From: Natronococcus sp. CG52 | Lineage (GTDB): Archaea > Halobacteriota > Halobacteria > Halobacteriales > Natrialbaceae | Length of the DNA stretch: 64,000 nt | Assembly (NCBI RefSeq): GCF_023913515.1 | Contig: NZ_CP099391.1 | Coordinates: 2,852,001-2,916,000 of the forward strand | Direction: 5' to 3' | Part shown: piece after piece, positions 8,724 through 17,850 of the stretch | Layout of the letters: the number at the start of each line of letters is the position of its first letter | Numbering within the stretch: position 1 is the stretch's first letter | The notes under the pieces: model-generated | The model's input: only the letters and a program-made list of their open reading frames with translations | What the model was told of the DNA's origin: nothing | Database searches by the model: none | Position numbers and translations under genes: made by a program

Positions 8724-9497
8724 ATGCTTACGTTCATCGGCCTCGGCCTCTACGACGAGCGATCGATTACCGTCGAAGGGCGGGAGGCGCTCCGCGCGGC
8801 CGACCGCGCTTACGCCGAGTTCTACACCAGCAAACTGCTCGGAACGACCGTCGAGGAACTCGAGTCTACCCACGACGTGACGATCGAAGTCAGGGACCGG
8901 GCCGGCGTCGAGCAACACCCGGACGACATCCTCGAGACCGCCGAGCGGGAGGACGTGGCGTTCCTGACCGCTGGAGACACGATGATTTCGACGACCCACG
9001 TCGATCTCCGGCTGCGCGCACACGACCGCGGCATCGAGACGCGGGTGATCCACGGCGTGACGGCACAGACGGCCGCCAGCGCGCTGACCGGGCTCCAGAA
9101 CTACCGGTTCGGCAAGGCGACGACGCTGCCGTTCCCCTACGCTCACGGGGCGGAGGGACTCCCGGCGAGCGTGACGGAGACGATCGACGACAACCGCGCG
9201 GACGGCCTGCACACGGTCGTCTACCTCGACATCAAAGCGGATCGCGACGAGTACATGACCGCCGACGTCGGTGCCGAACTCCTCGCGGAGGCCTATCCCG
9301 ACCTCGTCGGCGTCGTCGTCGCCCGCGCCGGCAGTCCCGACCCGCTCGTCGCGGCCGGCACGATGTCCGATCTCGTCGAGCGGTCGTTCGGCGACCCGCT
9401 CCACCTGCTCGTGATCCCCGGCGAGTGTCACCTCCTCGAGGCCGACGCACTGGTCGAACTCGGCGGGGCGGACAGAGAGACACTCGATGTCGTTTGA
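8724..9497 (+). CDS. dphB: Diphthine synthase
   Basis: A 257-residue SAM-dependent methyltransferase of the DPH5/tetrapyrrole-methylase fold. It methylates the modified His of elongation factor 2 in diphthamide synthesis. Characteristic segments are MLTFIGLGLYDERSITVEG at the N-terminus, the AFLTAGDTMISTTHVDLRLR motif, GVTAQTAASALTGLQNYRFG, and LHLLVIPGECHLLEADAL near the C-terminus. A TATA-like element (ggttata, about 8693-8699) about 28 bases before the ATG suggests a leaderless transcript. Confidence 0.95.
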   Translation: MLTFIGLGLYDERSITVEGREALRAADRAYAEFYTSKLLGTTVEELESTHDVTIEVRDRAGVEQHPDDILETAEREDVAFLTAGDTMISTTHVDLRLRAHDRGIETRVIHGVTAQTAASALTGLQNYRFGKATTLPFPYAHGAEGLPASVTETIDDNRADGLHTVVYLDIKADRDEYMTADVGAELLAEAYPDLVGVVVARAGSPDPLVAAGTMSDLVERSFGDPLHLLVIPGECHLLEADALVELGGADRETLDVV

Positions 9498-9708
9498 GAG
9501 GGACACCCTCGGCGCCGTCTGAGACTACACGTACTCGGCGTCGCAGCGAAAATCGGAGCGTCGTCGAACCTCGGAGATAGATGAGTTGTCGCTTAGCAAC
9601 GGCATAAAACCCGGTTCGGAGACCGGCTCGAGAACCATTTTGCCGCACAATACCGGTTTAACAACTCTATTAACAAGTACGCAGGCTGGCACGGTTACGA
9701 CGAGCGAC

Positions 9709-11607
9709 ATGGATAACGGAAACGACGCTAATCGCGGATCTTCCAGACGGCGAATGTTAGCCGCGCTCGGCGCAACGTCGGCGACGGTCGCCGGCTGCCT
9801 GGACTTCCTCTCCGACGGCGAGTCCGAGGGAGAGGGAGGTGACGACTCCGGGGACGACGGCAACGAGTCGGAGAACGGCGGCGACGAGACGAGCACTGAG
9901 GGAGTACAGTGGCCCGCGATCGACGACGGCGAACTGCTCGAGGACTTCGAGGGCGACCTGTACCAGCGGTCCGGCGACGTCTCGCCGGCACCCGACGAGG
10001 CGCGGCGGGGCTCACAGGCCGCAGTCGTCGAGAACGAAGACGGCGGCGAAGCCGGCCTGAGCGTGTACTTCTCGGACAATCTCGATCTTACCGAGTCTGA
10101 CGTCTCCGTCGCAGTCAAACCCGAGTCCGCAAACCGGATCTACGTCGAGTTCATCGCGCCCGGCCGGAGTCGACGTCTTACCACGGTCCGCGTCGTCCCC
10201 GACGAGTACACCGGCTGGCTCCGACTCGACTGCGGGTACGAACACAAGCCGGCGGACGAGCCGGATCTGTCGGAAGTCAGCGCGATCAACATCCTCGCGA
10301 CTAACGGCGACAGACCGGTCAAGATGTACGTCGACGACCTTCGCCGAACCGAATCCGTCGACAACGGAAAGGTCATCCTCTCGTTCTTCGGCGGCTTCGA
10401 CTCGCAGTACGAGATCGGGGCCGAGATGCTCGAGGAGCGCGGGTGGACGGCCGCGGTTGCGGTCAACCCCGAGGCGATCGGTGCCGGCGGACGAATGGGC
10501 GTCAACGAACTCCAGGATCTACAAGATCGCGGCTGGGACATCTGTTCGCACCCGCCGACGAGCAGCCCCCTGTCCGACTTGCCCGAGGATCGACAGCGCC
10601 AGATTCTCGAACACTACCAGGGGCAACTGGAGAACCAGGGCTTCGAAAACGGAGCGCGCCACCTGTACGTTCCCGACGACCGAATGGACCAGACAACCCA
10701 CGAGATCGTCAGAGACGTCCACGAGTCGGCGTTCCTGTTCGGAGCCTGTACGAGCACCATGCCGCCGACGGGGAGACACATGATCTCTCACATCTGGGGT
10801 CCGGACCTCCACGGCGGCGTTCGCCGTCACATCAACCTCGCCGACCAGTACAACCAGCTTACCGTCCTTCGCCTGCCGCGGATCGTCGACGAGGACGAGG
10901 TCGAGGGGAACCGGATGACCCTCGACGACTTCGAACACCTGCTCAATCACATCGAACACCGGGGTCTCGACGTGATCACGCCCTCCGATCTGGTCGACGG
11001 GACGTACGAGCGCGACAACGACGACGAAGACGTGAGCGCGAACCGACCGGACGGAACCATCTTCGAGGCCGGGCGGACGTACGATTTCAACGGATCCGGA
11101 TCGGGGACCACGTCGACGTTCTCGCTCGACGAGGGGGTCGCCACCGCGAGCTTTTCTCACGACGGTGATGGCGATTTCACCGTCGAACTGGCCGGTAGCG
11201 ACGGTGACACCTTCGTGACTACCGCCGGAAACACCGCCGGCGAGTCGATCGCGATCGTCGACGAGGGAGCCTATCAGCTCGAGATCGAGGCCGACGACAC
11301 CTGGTCGCTCGCGCTCTCCCAGCCGGAGATTCACGGCGACAACCTCAACGAACTGCCGATCGAGCGCTCCGGAACTGGCTCGTCGTTCGTCGGCCCGATC
11401 TGGACGGAAGACGACGTCAGCCTCTCTCTGACACACGACGGCGACGGTGACTTCATCGTCGACGGCCACGGCGCGGACGGCAGCAGAGAGTCGATCGTCA
11501 ACCAGACCGGCTCGTTCGATAACTCGAGATCCTACGCGGCGAACGGAACCGTCTGGATCAACATCGAGGCCGACGGGGAGTGGACGCTCGAGGTCCAGGA
11601 AGGGTAA
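9709..11607 (+). CDS. Tat-exported lipoprotein with polysaccharide-deacetylase-like domain
   Basis: The ATG at 9709 gives a twin-arginine lipoprotein signal: RRR at residues 13-15 and lipobox TVAGC with Cys30. After an acidic linker comes a beta-rich domain. A NodB/polysaccharide-deacetylase-like barrel then starts at VILSFFGGFDSQYEIG and continues through GWDICSHPPTSS and the closing GLDVITPSDLVDG. The C-terminus has two related beta-sandwich segments (each with SHDGDGDF or THDGDGDF). The usual metal-binding pair of Asp (TFDDG) is replaced by FGG and only one His of the HxxxH motif is present, so deacetylase activity is doubtful. It is anchored outside the cell and may bind surface glycans (inference). 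Confidence 0.75.
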   Translation: MDNGNDANRGSSRRRMLAALGATSATVAGCLDFLSDGESEGEGGDDSGDDGNESENGGDETSTEGVQWPAIDDGELLEDFEGDLYQRSGDVSPAPDEARRGSQAAVVENEDGGEAGLSVYFSDNLDLTESDVSVAVKPESANRIYVEFIAPGRSRRLTTVRVVPDEYTGWLRLDCGYEHKPADEPDLSEVSAINILATNGDRPVKMYVDDLRRTESVDNGKVILSFFGGFDSQYEIGAEMLEERGWTAAVAVNPEAIGAGGRMGVNELQDLQDRGWDICSHPPTSSPLSDLPEDRQRQILEHYQGQLENQGFENGARHLYVPDDRMDQTTHEIVRDVHESAFLFGACTSTMPPTGRHMISHIWGPDLHGGVRRHINLADQYNQLTVLRLPRIVDEDEVEGNRMTLDDFEHLLNHIEHRGLDVITPSDLVDGTYERDNDDEDVSANRPDGTIFEAGRTYDFNGSGSGTTSTFSLDEGVATASFSHDGDGDFTVELAGSDGDTFVTTAGNTAGESIAIVDEGAYQLEIEADDTWSLALSQPEIHGDNLNELPIERSGTGSSFVGPIWTEDDVSLSLTHDGDGDFIVDGHGADGSRESIVNQTGSFDNSRSYAANGTVWINIEADGEWTLEVQEG

Positions 11608-11915
11608 CCTCGAAGCGCGTCGCTCGTTCGCCGAAACCGACTCGAGGCCCGACACCGCTCTCGGTTACCTCGAGTCGGTGCGCGTGACTGGTCGGTACGA
11701 CGGTTTTTTCGAACGCGCTGTCCGCGCCAACGGACGCCTGTGAGCCGGTTCGAGCCGCCTGCTTTCGTACCGGGACCGCTCGTCGCGCGTACGAATCGGG
11801 ACGGATACGGCGGACTGTCGCGGTATCTCCGCTAACTGATCCCTCGCGCAGCGCGTTTCGGTAGAGCTCCGTGAACAGTGTCCGTTCTGGTCGAAAATAT
11901 CGACCAATTCAATCA
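11608..11915. other. Intergenic region before the aldolase gene
   Basis: No gene is supported. A T6 run at 11704-11709, about 97 bases after the lipoprotein stop, could serve as its transcription terminator. The right end becomes AT-rich and leads into the aldolase promoter. Confidence 0.4.
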
Positions 11916-11937
11916 GAAACAAAAGTGTTCGAAAGTA
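11916..11937 (+). promoter_or_regulatory. Fructose-regulon promoter element, copy 1
   Basis: GAAACAAAAGTGTTCGAAAG plus TA, ending 30 bases before the aldolase ATG. It matches 18 of 22 bases of an element in front of the PTS EIIC gene (17851-17872, minus strand). Shared position and sequence in two promoters of one pathway suggest a common regulator or a common core promoter. This is my inference. Confidence 0.5.
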
Positions 11938-11966
11938 ATTAAGCACGATACCGGAATGTTTCACAC

Positions 11967-12749
11967 ATGAAGCCGTTCAACGACGCTCCGATCAGCCGAA
12001 ACGGAAAATCGCTCATTCTCGCACACGATCACGGCCTCGAGCACGGTCCAGCGGCATTTGCCGGCGTGGAGGACCGCCTCGATCCCGAGACCGTCTTCGA
12101 GATGGCAACCCACGACGCCGTCACGGCGCTCGCCGTCCAGAAGGGGCTCGCCGAGACCTATTACCCGTCCTACGAGGACGACGTTTCGCTGCTCGCGAAG
12201 TGTAACGGAACCTCGAGCCTCTGGGAGGGCGAGCCCTACTCGCCCCGGACCTGGTCGGTCGAAAACGCCGTCGAGGTCGGCGCGGACGCGATCGGGTACA
12301 CCGTCTACCCCGGCACGAACCGCGAGCCGGAGATGGTCGAGGAGTTCCGCGCAGTTCAGGAGCGGGCTCGCGAGCACGGCCTCCCGGTCGCAATGTGGTC
12401 GTATCCGCGCGGCCAGGCGATCAAGGAGCACCGCAGCCCCGACGTCATCGCCTACGCCGCTCGAATCGGACTCGAGCTCGGCGCCGATATCGCGAAGGTG
12501 AAGTACCCGCGCAGCCGGGAGGCGCTGGCCCGCGCCGTCGATGCTGCCGGCGACGTCCGCGTCGTCCTCAGCGGCGGCTCGAAGACCAGCGACTACGAGT
12601 TCCTCTCGCTGGTCGAAGCCGCGATGGACGCGGGTGCGGGCGGGCTCGCCGTCGGCCGCAACGTCTGGCAACGCGACGACCCCGAACGGATCCTCGACGC
12701 CCTGGAACGGGTCGTGTTCGAGGGCGCCTCGGCTGACGGCGCGCTATGA
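11967..12749 (+). CDS. fba: Class I fructose-bisphosphate aldolase (archaeal type)
   Basis: A 260-residue protein of the archaeal DeoC/FbaB class I aldolase family. It interconverts fructose 1,6-bisphosphate with dihydroxyacetone phosphate and glyceraldehyde 3-phosphate through a Schiff base. Key segments are LILAHDHGLEHGP near the N-terminus, GYTVYPGT, the Schiff-base Lys in DIAKVKYPR, LSGGSK and the phosphate-binding GLAVGRNVWQ. It overlaps fbp by 4 bases (ATGA) and faces the fructose PTS genes, so it probably works on fructose-1-phosphate-derived FBP. In H. volcanii the aldolase at the matching position is class II, as I recall, so this would be a non-homologous replacement. Confidence 0.92.
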   Translation: MKPFNDAPISRNGKSLILAHDHGLEHGPAAFAGVEDRLDPETVFEMATHDAVTALAVQKGLAETYYPSYEDDVSLLAKCNGTSSLWEGEPYSPRTWSVENAVEVGADAIGYTVYPGTNREPEMVEEFRAVQERAREHGLPVAMWSYPRGQAIKEHRSPDVIAYAARIGLELGADIAKVKYPRSREALARAVDAAGDVRVVLSGGSKTSDYEFLSLVEAAMDAGAGGLAVGRNVWQRDDPERILDALERVVFEGASADGAL

Positions 12750-13639
12750 ACGGTGTCGGCACCGAACGGATCCTGGATGCGATCGCCGACGTCGCGTCGG
12801 ACGTTCCCGCCGCGCTGTCGGACCTGCGCCGGGAACCCGAGGCTGCCGCCGGCGACGAGCGAAACCCGACCGGTGACGGCCAGTTGGCGGCCGACCGGTG
12901 GCTCGACGACCGGTTTCGGGGCGCGCTCGAACCGCTCGAGGCCGTGGGCGCGTACGCGAGCGAAGAGCGCGCCGACGTCCTCGACTGCGGGAGCGGTTAC
13001 GGCGTCGCGATCGACCCCCTCGACGGCTCCAGCAACCTCGCCTCGAATCTGCCGATCGGAACGGTCTGCGGCGTTTACGACGCCGCGCTTCCGGCGCGGG
13101 GAACCGACCTCGTCGCAAGCGTGATCGTCGTCTTCGGGCCGTGTATCACGATGACGGTCGCGACCGACGGTGACGTCGTCCAGTACCGTCTCGAAGACGG
13201 CGAGCGGATCGATCCCTGTTCGCTGTCGCTCTCGAGCGACGCCGGAAGTACGGAGGACGTAAAAGAAGACAGCATCTGCGGATTTTCCGGCCGTCGAGGT
13301 GATCTTCCGCCTGCGCTTCTCGGACTCCTCGACGAGTTCCGCGACGAGCGACGACTCCGGTACTGCGGCGCAGCCGTCGCCGACGTCGGCGCCGTCCTCG
13401 AGCACGGCGGCGTCCTCTGCTATCCGGAAACGGAGCGCCGTCCGAACGGCGTCTTGCGTCTTCAGTACGAGGCCAACCCGATCGCGCACGTCATCGAAGC
13501 CGCCGGCGGCCGGGCGATCGACGGCAGTGGACGCATACTCGAGCGAGAACCGGCCGCGCTACACGAGCGAGTGCCGGTCTTCGTCGGCTCGACGGAGCCG
13601 ATCGACCGGGTTGAAGCAGTGCTCGAGACGAGCGAGTAG
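12746..13639 (+). CDS. fbp: Class 1 fructose-1,6-bisphosphatase
   Basis: A 297-residue member of the FBPase/inositol monophosphatase superfamily, class 1. It removes the 1-phosphate of FBP in gluconeogenesis. Metal-binding motifs are ASEE (residues about 70-73), IDPLDGSSNL (about 90-99) and a C-terminal Glu in LQYEANPIAHVIEAAGG. NPTGDGQ matches the substrate loop of the family. The start overlaps the aldolase stop, so the two are co-translated. Together they carry triose phosphate to fructose 6-phosphate. Confidence 0.92.
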   Translation: MNGVGTERILDAIADVASDVPAALSDLRREPEAAAGDERNPTGDGQLAADRWLDDRFRGALEPLEAVGAYASEERADVLDCGSGYGVAIDPLDGSSNLASNLPIGTVCGVYDAALPARGTDLVASVIVVFGPCITMTVATDGDVVQYRLEDGERIDPCSLSLSSDAGSTEDVKEDSICGFSGRRGDLPPALLGLLDEFRDERRLRYCGAAVADVGAVLEHGGVLCYPETERRPNGVLRLQYEANPIAHVIEAAGGRAIDGSGRILEREPAALHERVPVFVGSTEPIDRVEAVLETSE

Positions 13640-13706
13640 CGCGCTCTCGATTTCTCTCGAATCGAACGGAAGTCGCCAAATCAACTACAGCGCCGCTGCC
13701 CGTGGT

Positions 13707-14180
13707 TCAAGAGAGGAGTCGTTTGAGTCGGGCAAACAGCCCTTTCGACGGATCGCCGCCCCGCTTTACGGCCTCGCTCGAGTCGTCCGCTTCGGCAGCG
13801 ACGCCGCCCTCGGAACCGGGACCAGCCCGATCGGGCGCCGTCGCGTCGTCGTCGGCAGCCGAAGCGTCGGCGTCGCCACCGGCCGTCTCGATCGCCTCGT
13901 CGAGGAGCCCTTCGGCGTCGTTGACCGCGTCCTTTACCGTTCCGTTGACGAGCGGTTTGCCGCCGAATCGGTCCTGGCTGACCGAGGTGTCCGCGGCGAT
14001 GATCACCGCGTCGGCGGCCTCGATGTCCTCGCTCGAGAGTTCGTTCTCCTGGCCCATGGCGCCTTGCACCTCGACGTCGATCTCGTGACCGTTCGCCTCC
14101 GCGACCTGCTCTAAGTTCTCGGCCGCCATCTGGCTGTGTGCGATACCTGTCGGACAGGATGTGACTGCGACGAATTTCAT
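13707..14180 (-). CDS. ptfB: PTS fructose-specific enzyme IIB
   Basis: A 157-residue protein. Residues 1-100 are an EIIB-fru domain with the phosphorylated Cys9 in SCPTGIAHS. The remaining about 57 residues are an acidic, low-complexity linker ending in a short basic amphipathic helix (GLFARLKRLLS) that is not part of the standard domain. It takes phosphate from EIIA and gives it to fructose during transport through EIIC. It is the last gene of the PTS operon, 3 bases after ptsI. Confidence 0.93.
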   Translation of the reverse strand: MKFVAVTSCPTGIAHSQMAAENLEQVAEANGHEIDVEVQGAMGQENELSSEDIEAADAVIIAADTSVSQDRFGGKPLVNGTVKDAVNDAEGLLDEAIETAGGDADASAADDDATAPDRAGPGSEGGVAAEADDSSEAVKRGGDPSKGLFARLKRLLS

Positions 14181-14183
14181 GTG

Positions 14184-15896
14184 TTAGTCTCGGTTGATGT
14201 GGTTCTGAACTGCATCTTTCGTGCTCGCTTCGGTCGCCCGGCTGGCAAGCTCCTCCGCATCCGTCGTCTCGGTTTCGGTGATAGTCGCTTTTACCGCGGG
14301 AATCGTGACGGCGCTCATGCTGAGTTCGTCGAGGCCGAATCCGACGAGCAGTTCCGTCAGATCGGGGTCGCCGGCCATCTCGCCGCACATACCGACCCAG
14401 GCGTCGCCCGCGTGGCCGGCCTCGACGGTGCGAGCGATCGCCCGGAGGACGGCGGGCTCGAGCGGATCGTGTAGCTCCGCGACGCGGTCGTCCTCCCGCG
14501 AGGCGGCCATCACGTACTGGGTGAGGTCGTTCGTCCCGATACTGAGGAAGTCGACGCGTTCGGCGAGTTCGCTGGCGAGAAATACCGCACTCGGCGTCTC
14601 GATCATCACACCGAGTTCCGGCATCGCGTACTCGAGCCCCTCCGACTCGAGGTCCGTGGCGACCGATTCGACCGTCCCGAGGGCCGTCTCGAGTTCCGGT
14701 ACCGTCGCGACCATCGGGAACATCACCGAGAGCCGACCGTCGCCGTCCGCGGCCGCACGGAGCAAGGCCCGGAGCTGGGCCTCGAAGAGATCCGCGTCCG
14801 GACCGAGCGATCGGCGAACCCCGCGCTCGCCGAGGAACGGATTCTCGGCGTCGGGCTGCTCGAGGTAGGGGATCGGCTTGTCACCGCCGACGTCGAGGGT
14901 TCGGACGACGACGCGACCCTCGGGGAAGGCGTCGAGCGCCTCCGCGTAGACCTCGAGTTGCTCCTCCTCGTCCGGCGGCCCCTCTCGGTCGAGAAAGAGG
15001 AACTCGGTCCGGAAGAGACCGATCCCGTCCGCACCCTGTCGGACCGCGCCCTCGAGTTCCGCGAGCGTTCCGACGTTGGCGGCGACCTCGACCGCCTCCC
15101 CGTCGGCCGTCCGTACCGATTCGTCCCGGATCTCGACGTCGCGTTCGACGGCCGCACGCTCGCGCTGGTCCGGCGTCGGATCGACGATCACGGTCCCGTC
15201 CTCGCCCTCGACGAGGACGTCGGCGTCACCCTCGATCGCCGTGAGTTCGGATCCGACGCCGACGACGGCCGGAATTCCGAGCGAGCGGGCGAAGATCGCC
15301 GCGTGGGAGGTTCGTCCTCCCTCCGCAGTCGCGAAGCCGGCCACGCGATCGGGATCCAGCTGTGCGGTATCGCTCGGCGTGAGCCGTTCGGCGAGCAACA
15401 CGCTGCCGGAGGGCAGCGCCGCGAGATCGACGCGGTCGCCGCCGGTCAGCACTCGAATCAGCCGGTCGCGGACGTCCCGGAGGTCGTCGGCCCGCTCGGC
15501 CATCCGCCCGTCCATGCCGGCGAACTGCTCGATCGGCCCTTCGAACGCCCGCCGGACCGCGTGTTCGGCGGGAAGCCCACCGTCGATGGCGTCTTCAACG
15601 CCGTCGGTGATCTGGGGATCGTCGAGAAACTGTTTGTGGGCGTCGAAGACGGCCGCCTCGTCCTCGCCGACGCGGTCGGCCGTCTGCTCGCGCTCGCGCT
15701 CGAGTTCCTCGCGGGCGCGGTCGCGCGCCTCGTCGAACCGGTCGCGTTCGGTCGCCGGATCGACCTCGGTCGGGTCGGGCGGCTCCTCGAGTTCGGTTCC
15801 GCTGCCGGGCTCGTACCAGACGGCGGTGCCGACGCCGGCGAGCGGGGTGACGCCGGTTCCGTCGTACGTTTGCGTTGCGTTTTCGTTCGTACTCAT
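14184..15896 (-). CDS. ptsI: PTS phosphoenolpyruvate-protein phosphotransferase (enzyme I)
   Basis: A 570-residue enzyme I, the usual length. The N-terminal and phosphohistidine domains carry the active His198 in GGRTSHAAIFARSLGIPAVVG (His is phosphorylated by PEP). The C-terminal PEP-binding barrel has IGLFRTEFLFLDR, VRTLDVGGDKPIPY, the LSIGTNDLTQY motif and GMCGEMAGDP. It transfers phosphate from PEP to HPr. It lies between ptsH (4 bases upstream) and the EIIB gene. PTS systems are rare in archaea and restricted largely to haloarchaea. Confidence 0.96.
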   Translation of the reverse strand: MSTNENATQTYDGTGVTPLAGVGTAVWYEPGSGTELEEPPDPTEVDPATERDRFDEARDRAREELEREREQTADRVGEDEAAVFDAHKQFLDDPQITDGVEDAIDGGLPAEHAVRRAFEGPIEQFAGMDGRMAERADDLRDVRDRLIRVLTGGDRVDLAALPSGSVLLAERLTPSDTAQLDPDRVAGFATAEGGRTSHAAIFARSLGIPAVVGVGSELTAIEGDADVLVEGEDGTVIVDPTPDQRERAAVERDVEIRDESVRTADGEAVEVAANVGTLAELEGAVRQGADGIGLFRTEFLFLDREGPPDEEEQLEVYAEALDAFPEGRVVVRTLDVGGDKPIPYLEQPDAENPFLGERGVRRSLGPDADLFEAQLRALLRAAADGDGRLSVMFPMVATVPELETALGTVESVATDLESEGLEYAMPELGVMIETPSAVFLASELAERVDFLSIGTNDLTQYVMAASREDDRVAELHDPLEPAVLRAIARTVEAGHAGDAWVGMCGEMAGDPDLTELLVGFGLDELSMSAVTIPAVKATITETETTDAEELASRATEASTKDAVQNHINRD

Positions 15897-15900
15897 GGGC

Positions 15901-16170
15901 TCAGGCTTCCGATTCGGGCGTCGAGAGGACTTTCTCGAGAGCGTCGAGCGCGGCCGCAGCGTCCTCGCCTTCGGCGACGATCGTGACGTCGTCGCCGCTC
16001 CCGACGCCCAGGCTGGTGACCGCGAGCATGCTCGCCGCGTCGACCGGGTCGCCGTCGGTCGGAGCGACCCGGACGTCGGCCTCGTACTCGTTCGCGGTTT
16101 CGACGAACTTCGCGGCGGGTCGCGCGTGAAGGCCGTCCTCGGGAACGACGGTTACCGTTCGCTCCATCAT
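15901..16170 (-). CDS. ptsH: Phosphocarrier protein HPr
   Basis: An 89-residue HPr with the active His15 in GLHARPAAKF. The second conserved region is ASMLAVTSLGVGSGDDV. It receives phosphate from enzyme I and passes it to EIIA. It overlaps the EIIA gene by 4 bases. The regulatory Ser46 region exists, but no HPr kinase is seen in the window. Confidence 0.95.
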   Translation of the reverse strand: MMERTVTVVPEDGLHARPAAKFVETANEYEADVRVAPTDGDPVDAASMLAVTSLGVGSGDDVTIVAEGEDAAAALDALEKVLSTPESEA

Positions 16171-16637
16171 GCGATCGCCTCCGTGATCGTCTCCTCGATC
16201 GCGGCCTTCGAGTCGGCCTCGTGGAGCCGCTCGCGAACGTCGTCGTGCATCAGCGCCCGCGAAAGCGAACTGAGCAGCGAGAGGTGTTCCTCGCCGCCTT
16301 CCTCGGGGACGAGCAGCATGAACAGCAGCGTCGCGGGCTTTTCGTCCATCGCATCGAAGTCGATCCCCTCGTCGGAGCGAGCGAAAACGATCGTCGGCCG
16401 AGAGACTGCACCGCTCTTCGCGTGCGGAATGCCGATTCCCTTGCCGACGCCGGTCGTCGCCTCCTCCTCGCGCGCGAGAAGGGCTTCGAGGGCGGCGTCG
16501 CGGTCGGAGACGCGTTCAGTCTCGACGGCTCGATCGAGCAGGAACTCGATACAGGCCTCTTTCTCTGCCGGAGGCTCCTCGAGCACGATGAGTTCGCGTG
16601 TCAGTACGGTCTCGATATCGGGTTGAGTCGTAGTCAT
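16167..16637 (-). CDS. ptfA: PTS fructose-specific enzyme IIA
   Basis: A 156-residue EIIA of the fructose/mannitol type. The phosphorylated residue is His72 in GIGIPHAKSG. The segments MLLVPEEGGEEHLSLLSSLSRAL and RLHEADSKAAI are typical of the domain's C-terminal half. It is the second gene of the operon after EIIC and is translationally coupled to ptsH. Confidence 0.94.
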   Translation of the reverse strand: MTTTQPDIETVLTRELIVLEEPPAEKEACIEFLLDRAVETERVSDRDAALEALLAREEEATTGVGKGIGIPHAKSGAVSRPTIVFARSDEGIDFDAMDEKPATLLFMLLVPEEGGEEHLSLLSSLSRALMHDDVRERLHEADSKAAIEETITEAIA

Positions 16638-16664
16638 TGTAGGTGGTCGAAGGTCGTGAGGGAA

Positions 16665-17807
16665 TTAATCACTTGCCTGTGCGGGCTTCGCTCCGGCAAC
16701 TCGCTCGTGGTAGTCGGGCTTGAGAAGCGTCACAACCGTGGCCGTGACTACCGTTCCGAGGAACAGGCAGCCGAGGAACAGCAGCATGCTGTTCGAGAGG
16801 AGAACGACGAAGATCCCGCCGTGGGGTGCGGGCATCGTCACGCCCAGCCAGAGCGCGGTTGCGCCGGCCGTCGCGCTCCCGAGGATGGCCGACGGAATGA
16901 CTCGAAGCGGGTCGGCGGCGGCGTAGGGAATCGCGCCTTCGGTAATGAACGAAAGGCCGAGCGGGACGGCGGCTTTCGCGTTCTCGTACATCTCCGCGGA
17001 GTACTTTTGCGGGGCGATAAAGTTCGAAAGCGCGAGTCCGAGCGGCGGAACCATACCCGCGATCATCACAGCGGCCATCGGAGCGAAGATCTGGTCCGCG
17101 ACGAGCACGGTCCCGAAGACGTACGCTACCTTGTTGATCGGGCCGCCCATATCGATCGCCATCATCCCGCCGAGGATCGCCCCGAGCAGGACGGCGTTCG
17201 TCCCCTCCATTCCGCGGAGCATCGTCGTCAGCGCGTCGTCGATGATAGCGATCGGAACGCCGAGTCCGAGGATGACGACGGGCGCGAGAAACAGCGTCGT
17301 GAAGACGGGGATCACGAGAATCGGCATCATCGGTTTGACGGCCGACGGCACCGGCCACCCCTTCATCCAGCGTGCGGCGTACCCGGCGAGCAGCCCGGCG
17401 ACGATCGCGCCGAGAAAGCCCGCGACTGCGCCGTCGGCCTCGAAACCGATGACGAGACCGGCCGCTTCGATGATCTGCTCCTGCTGGATCGCCCACGAGA
17501 GGATGAATCCGGGTGCGAGTCCGGGTTTATCCGCGATCGCGTAGGCGATGTATCCCCCGAGTATGGGGATCATCATCGTGAGGCCGAGCACGCCGATTTC
17601 GGCCATGTACCACGCGAGCGATCCGGTCTCCTCGAACACCGTCTCCGTATCTCCTGCGGTGAACGGGAGCTCCGCGATCATAAAGGCCATCGCGAGGAAA
17701 ATCCCGCCGATCGTCACGAAGGGGATCATGAACGACACGCCGGTCATCAGATCCTCTTTTACCGATATCAGGTACGTACGCAGTTGGCGTTCTACATCGT
17801 CTTTCAT
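16665..17807 (-). CDS. ptfC: PTS fructose-specific enzyme IIC (membrane permease)
   Basis: A hydrophobic protein of about 380 residues with roughly ten membrane segments: the EIIC-fru permease. Family segments include HLTG-type KEDLMTGVSFMIPFVTIGG near the N-terminus, GFLGAIVAGLLAGY, MGGPINKVAYVFG and FITEGAIPYAAADP, which holds the substrate-proximal Glu. I chose the ATG at 17807; a GTG at 17825 would add six residues and lies 26 bases after the shared promoter element. It is the first gene of the operon EIIC-EIIA-HPr-EI-EIIB. Confidence 0.94.
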   Translation of the reverse strand: MKDDVERQLRTYLISVKEDLMTGVSFMIPFVTIGGIFLAMAFMIAELPFTAGDTETVFEETGSLAWYMAEIGVLGLTMMIPILGGYIAYAIADKPGLAPGFILSWAIQQEQIIEAAGLVIGFEADGAVAGFLGAIVAGLLAGYAARWMKGWPVPSAVKPMMPILVIPVFTTLFLAPVVILGLGVPIAIIDDALTTMLRGMEGTNAVLLGAILGGMMAIDMGGPINKVAYVFGTVLVADQIFAPMAAVMIAGMVPPLGLALSNFIAPQKYSAEMYENAKAAVPLGLSFITEGAIPYAAADPLRVIPSAILGSATAGATALWLGVTMPAPHGGIFVVLLSNSMLLFLGCLFLGTVVTATVVTLLKPDYHERVAGAKPAQASD

Positions 17808-17850
17808 TAGTCTCGTCCCTGGCACTATCCATCAGACCCGAATGCAAAAG

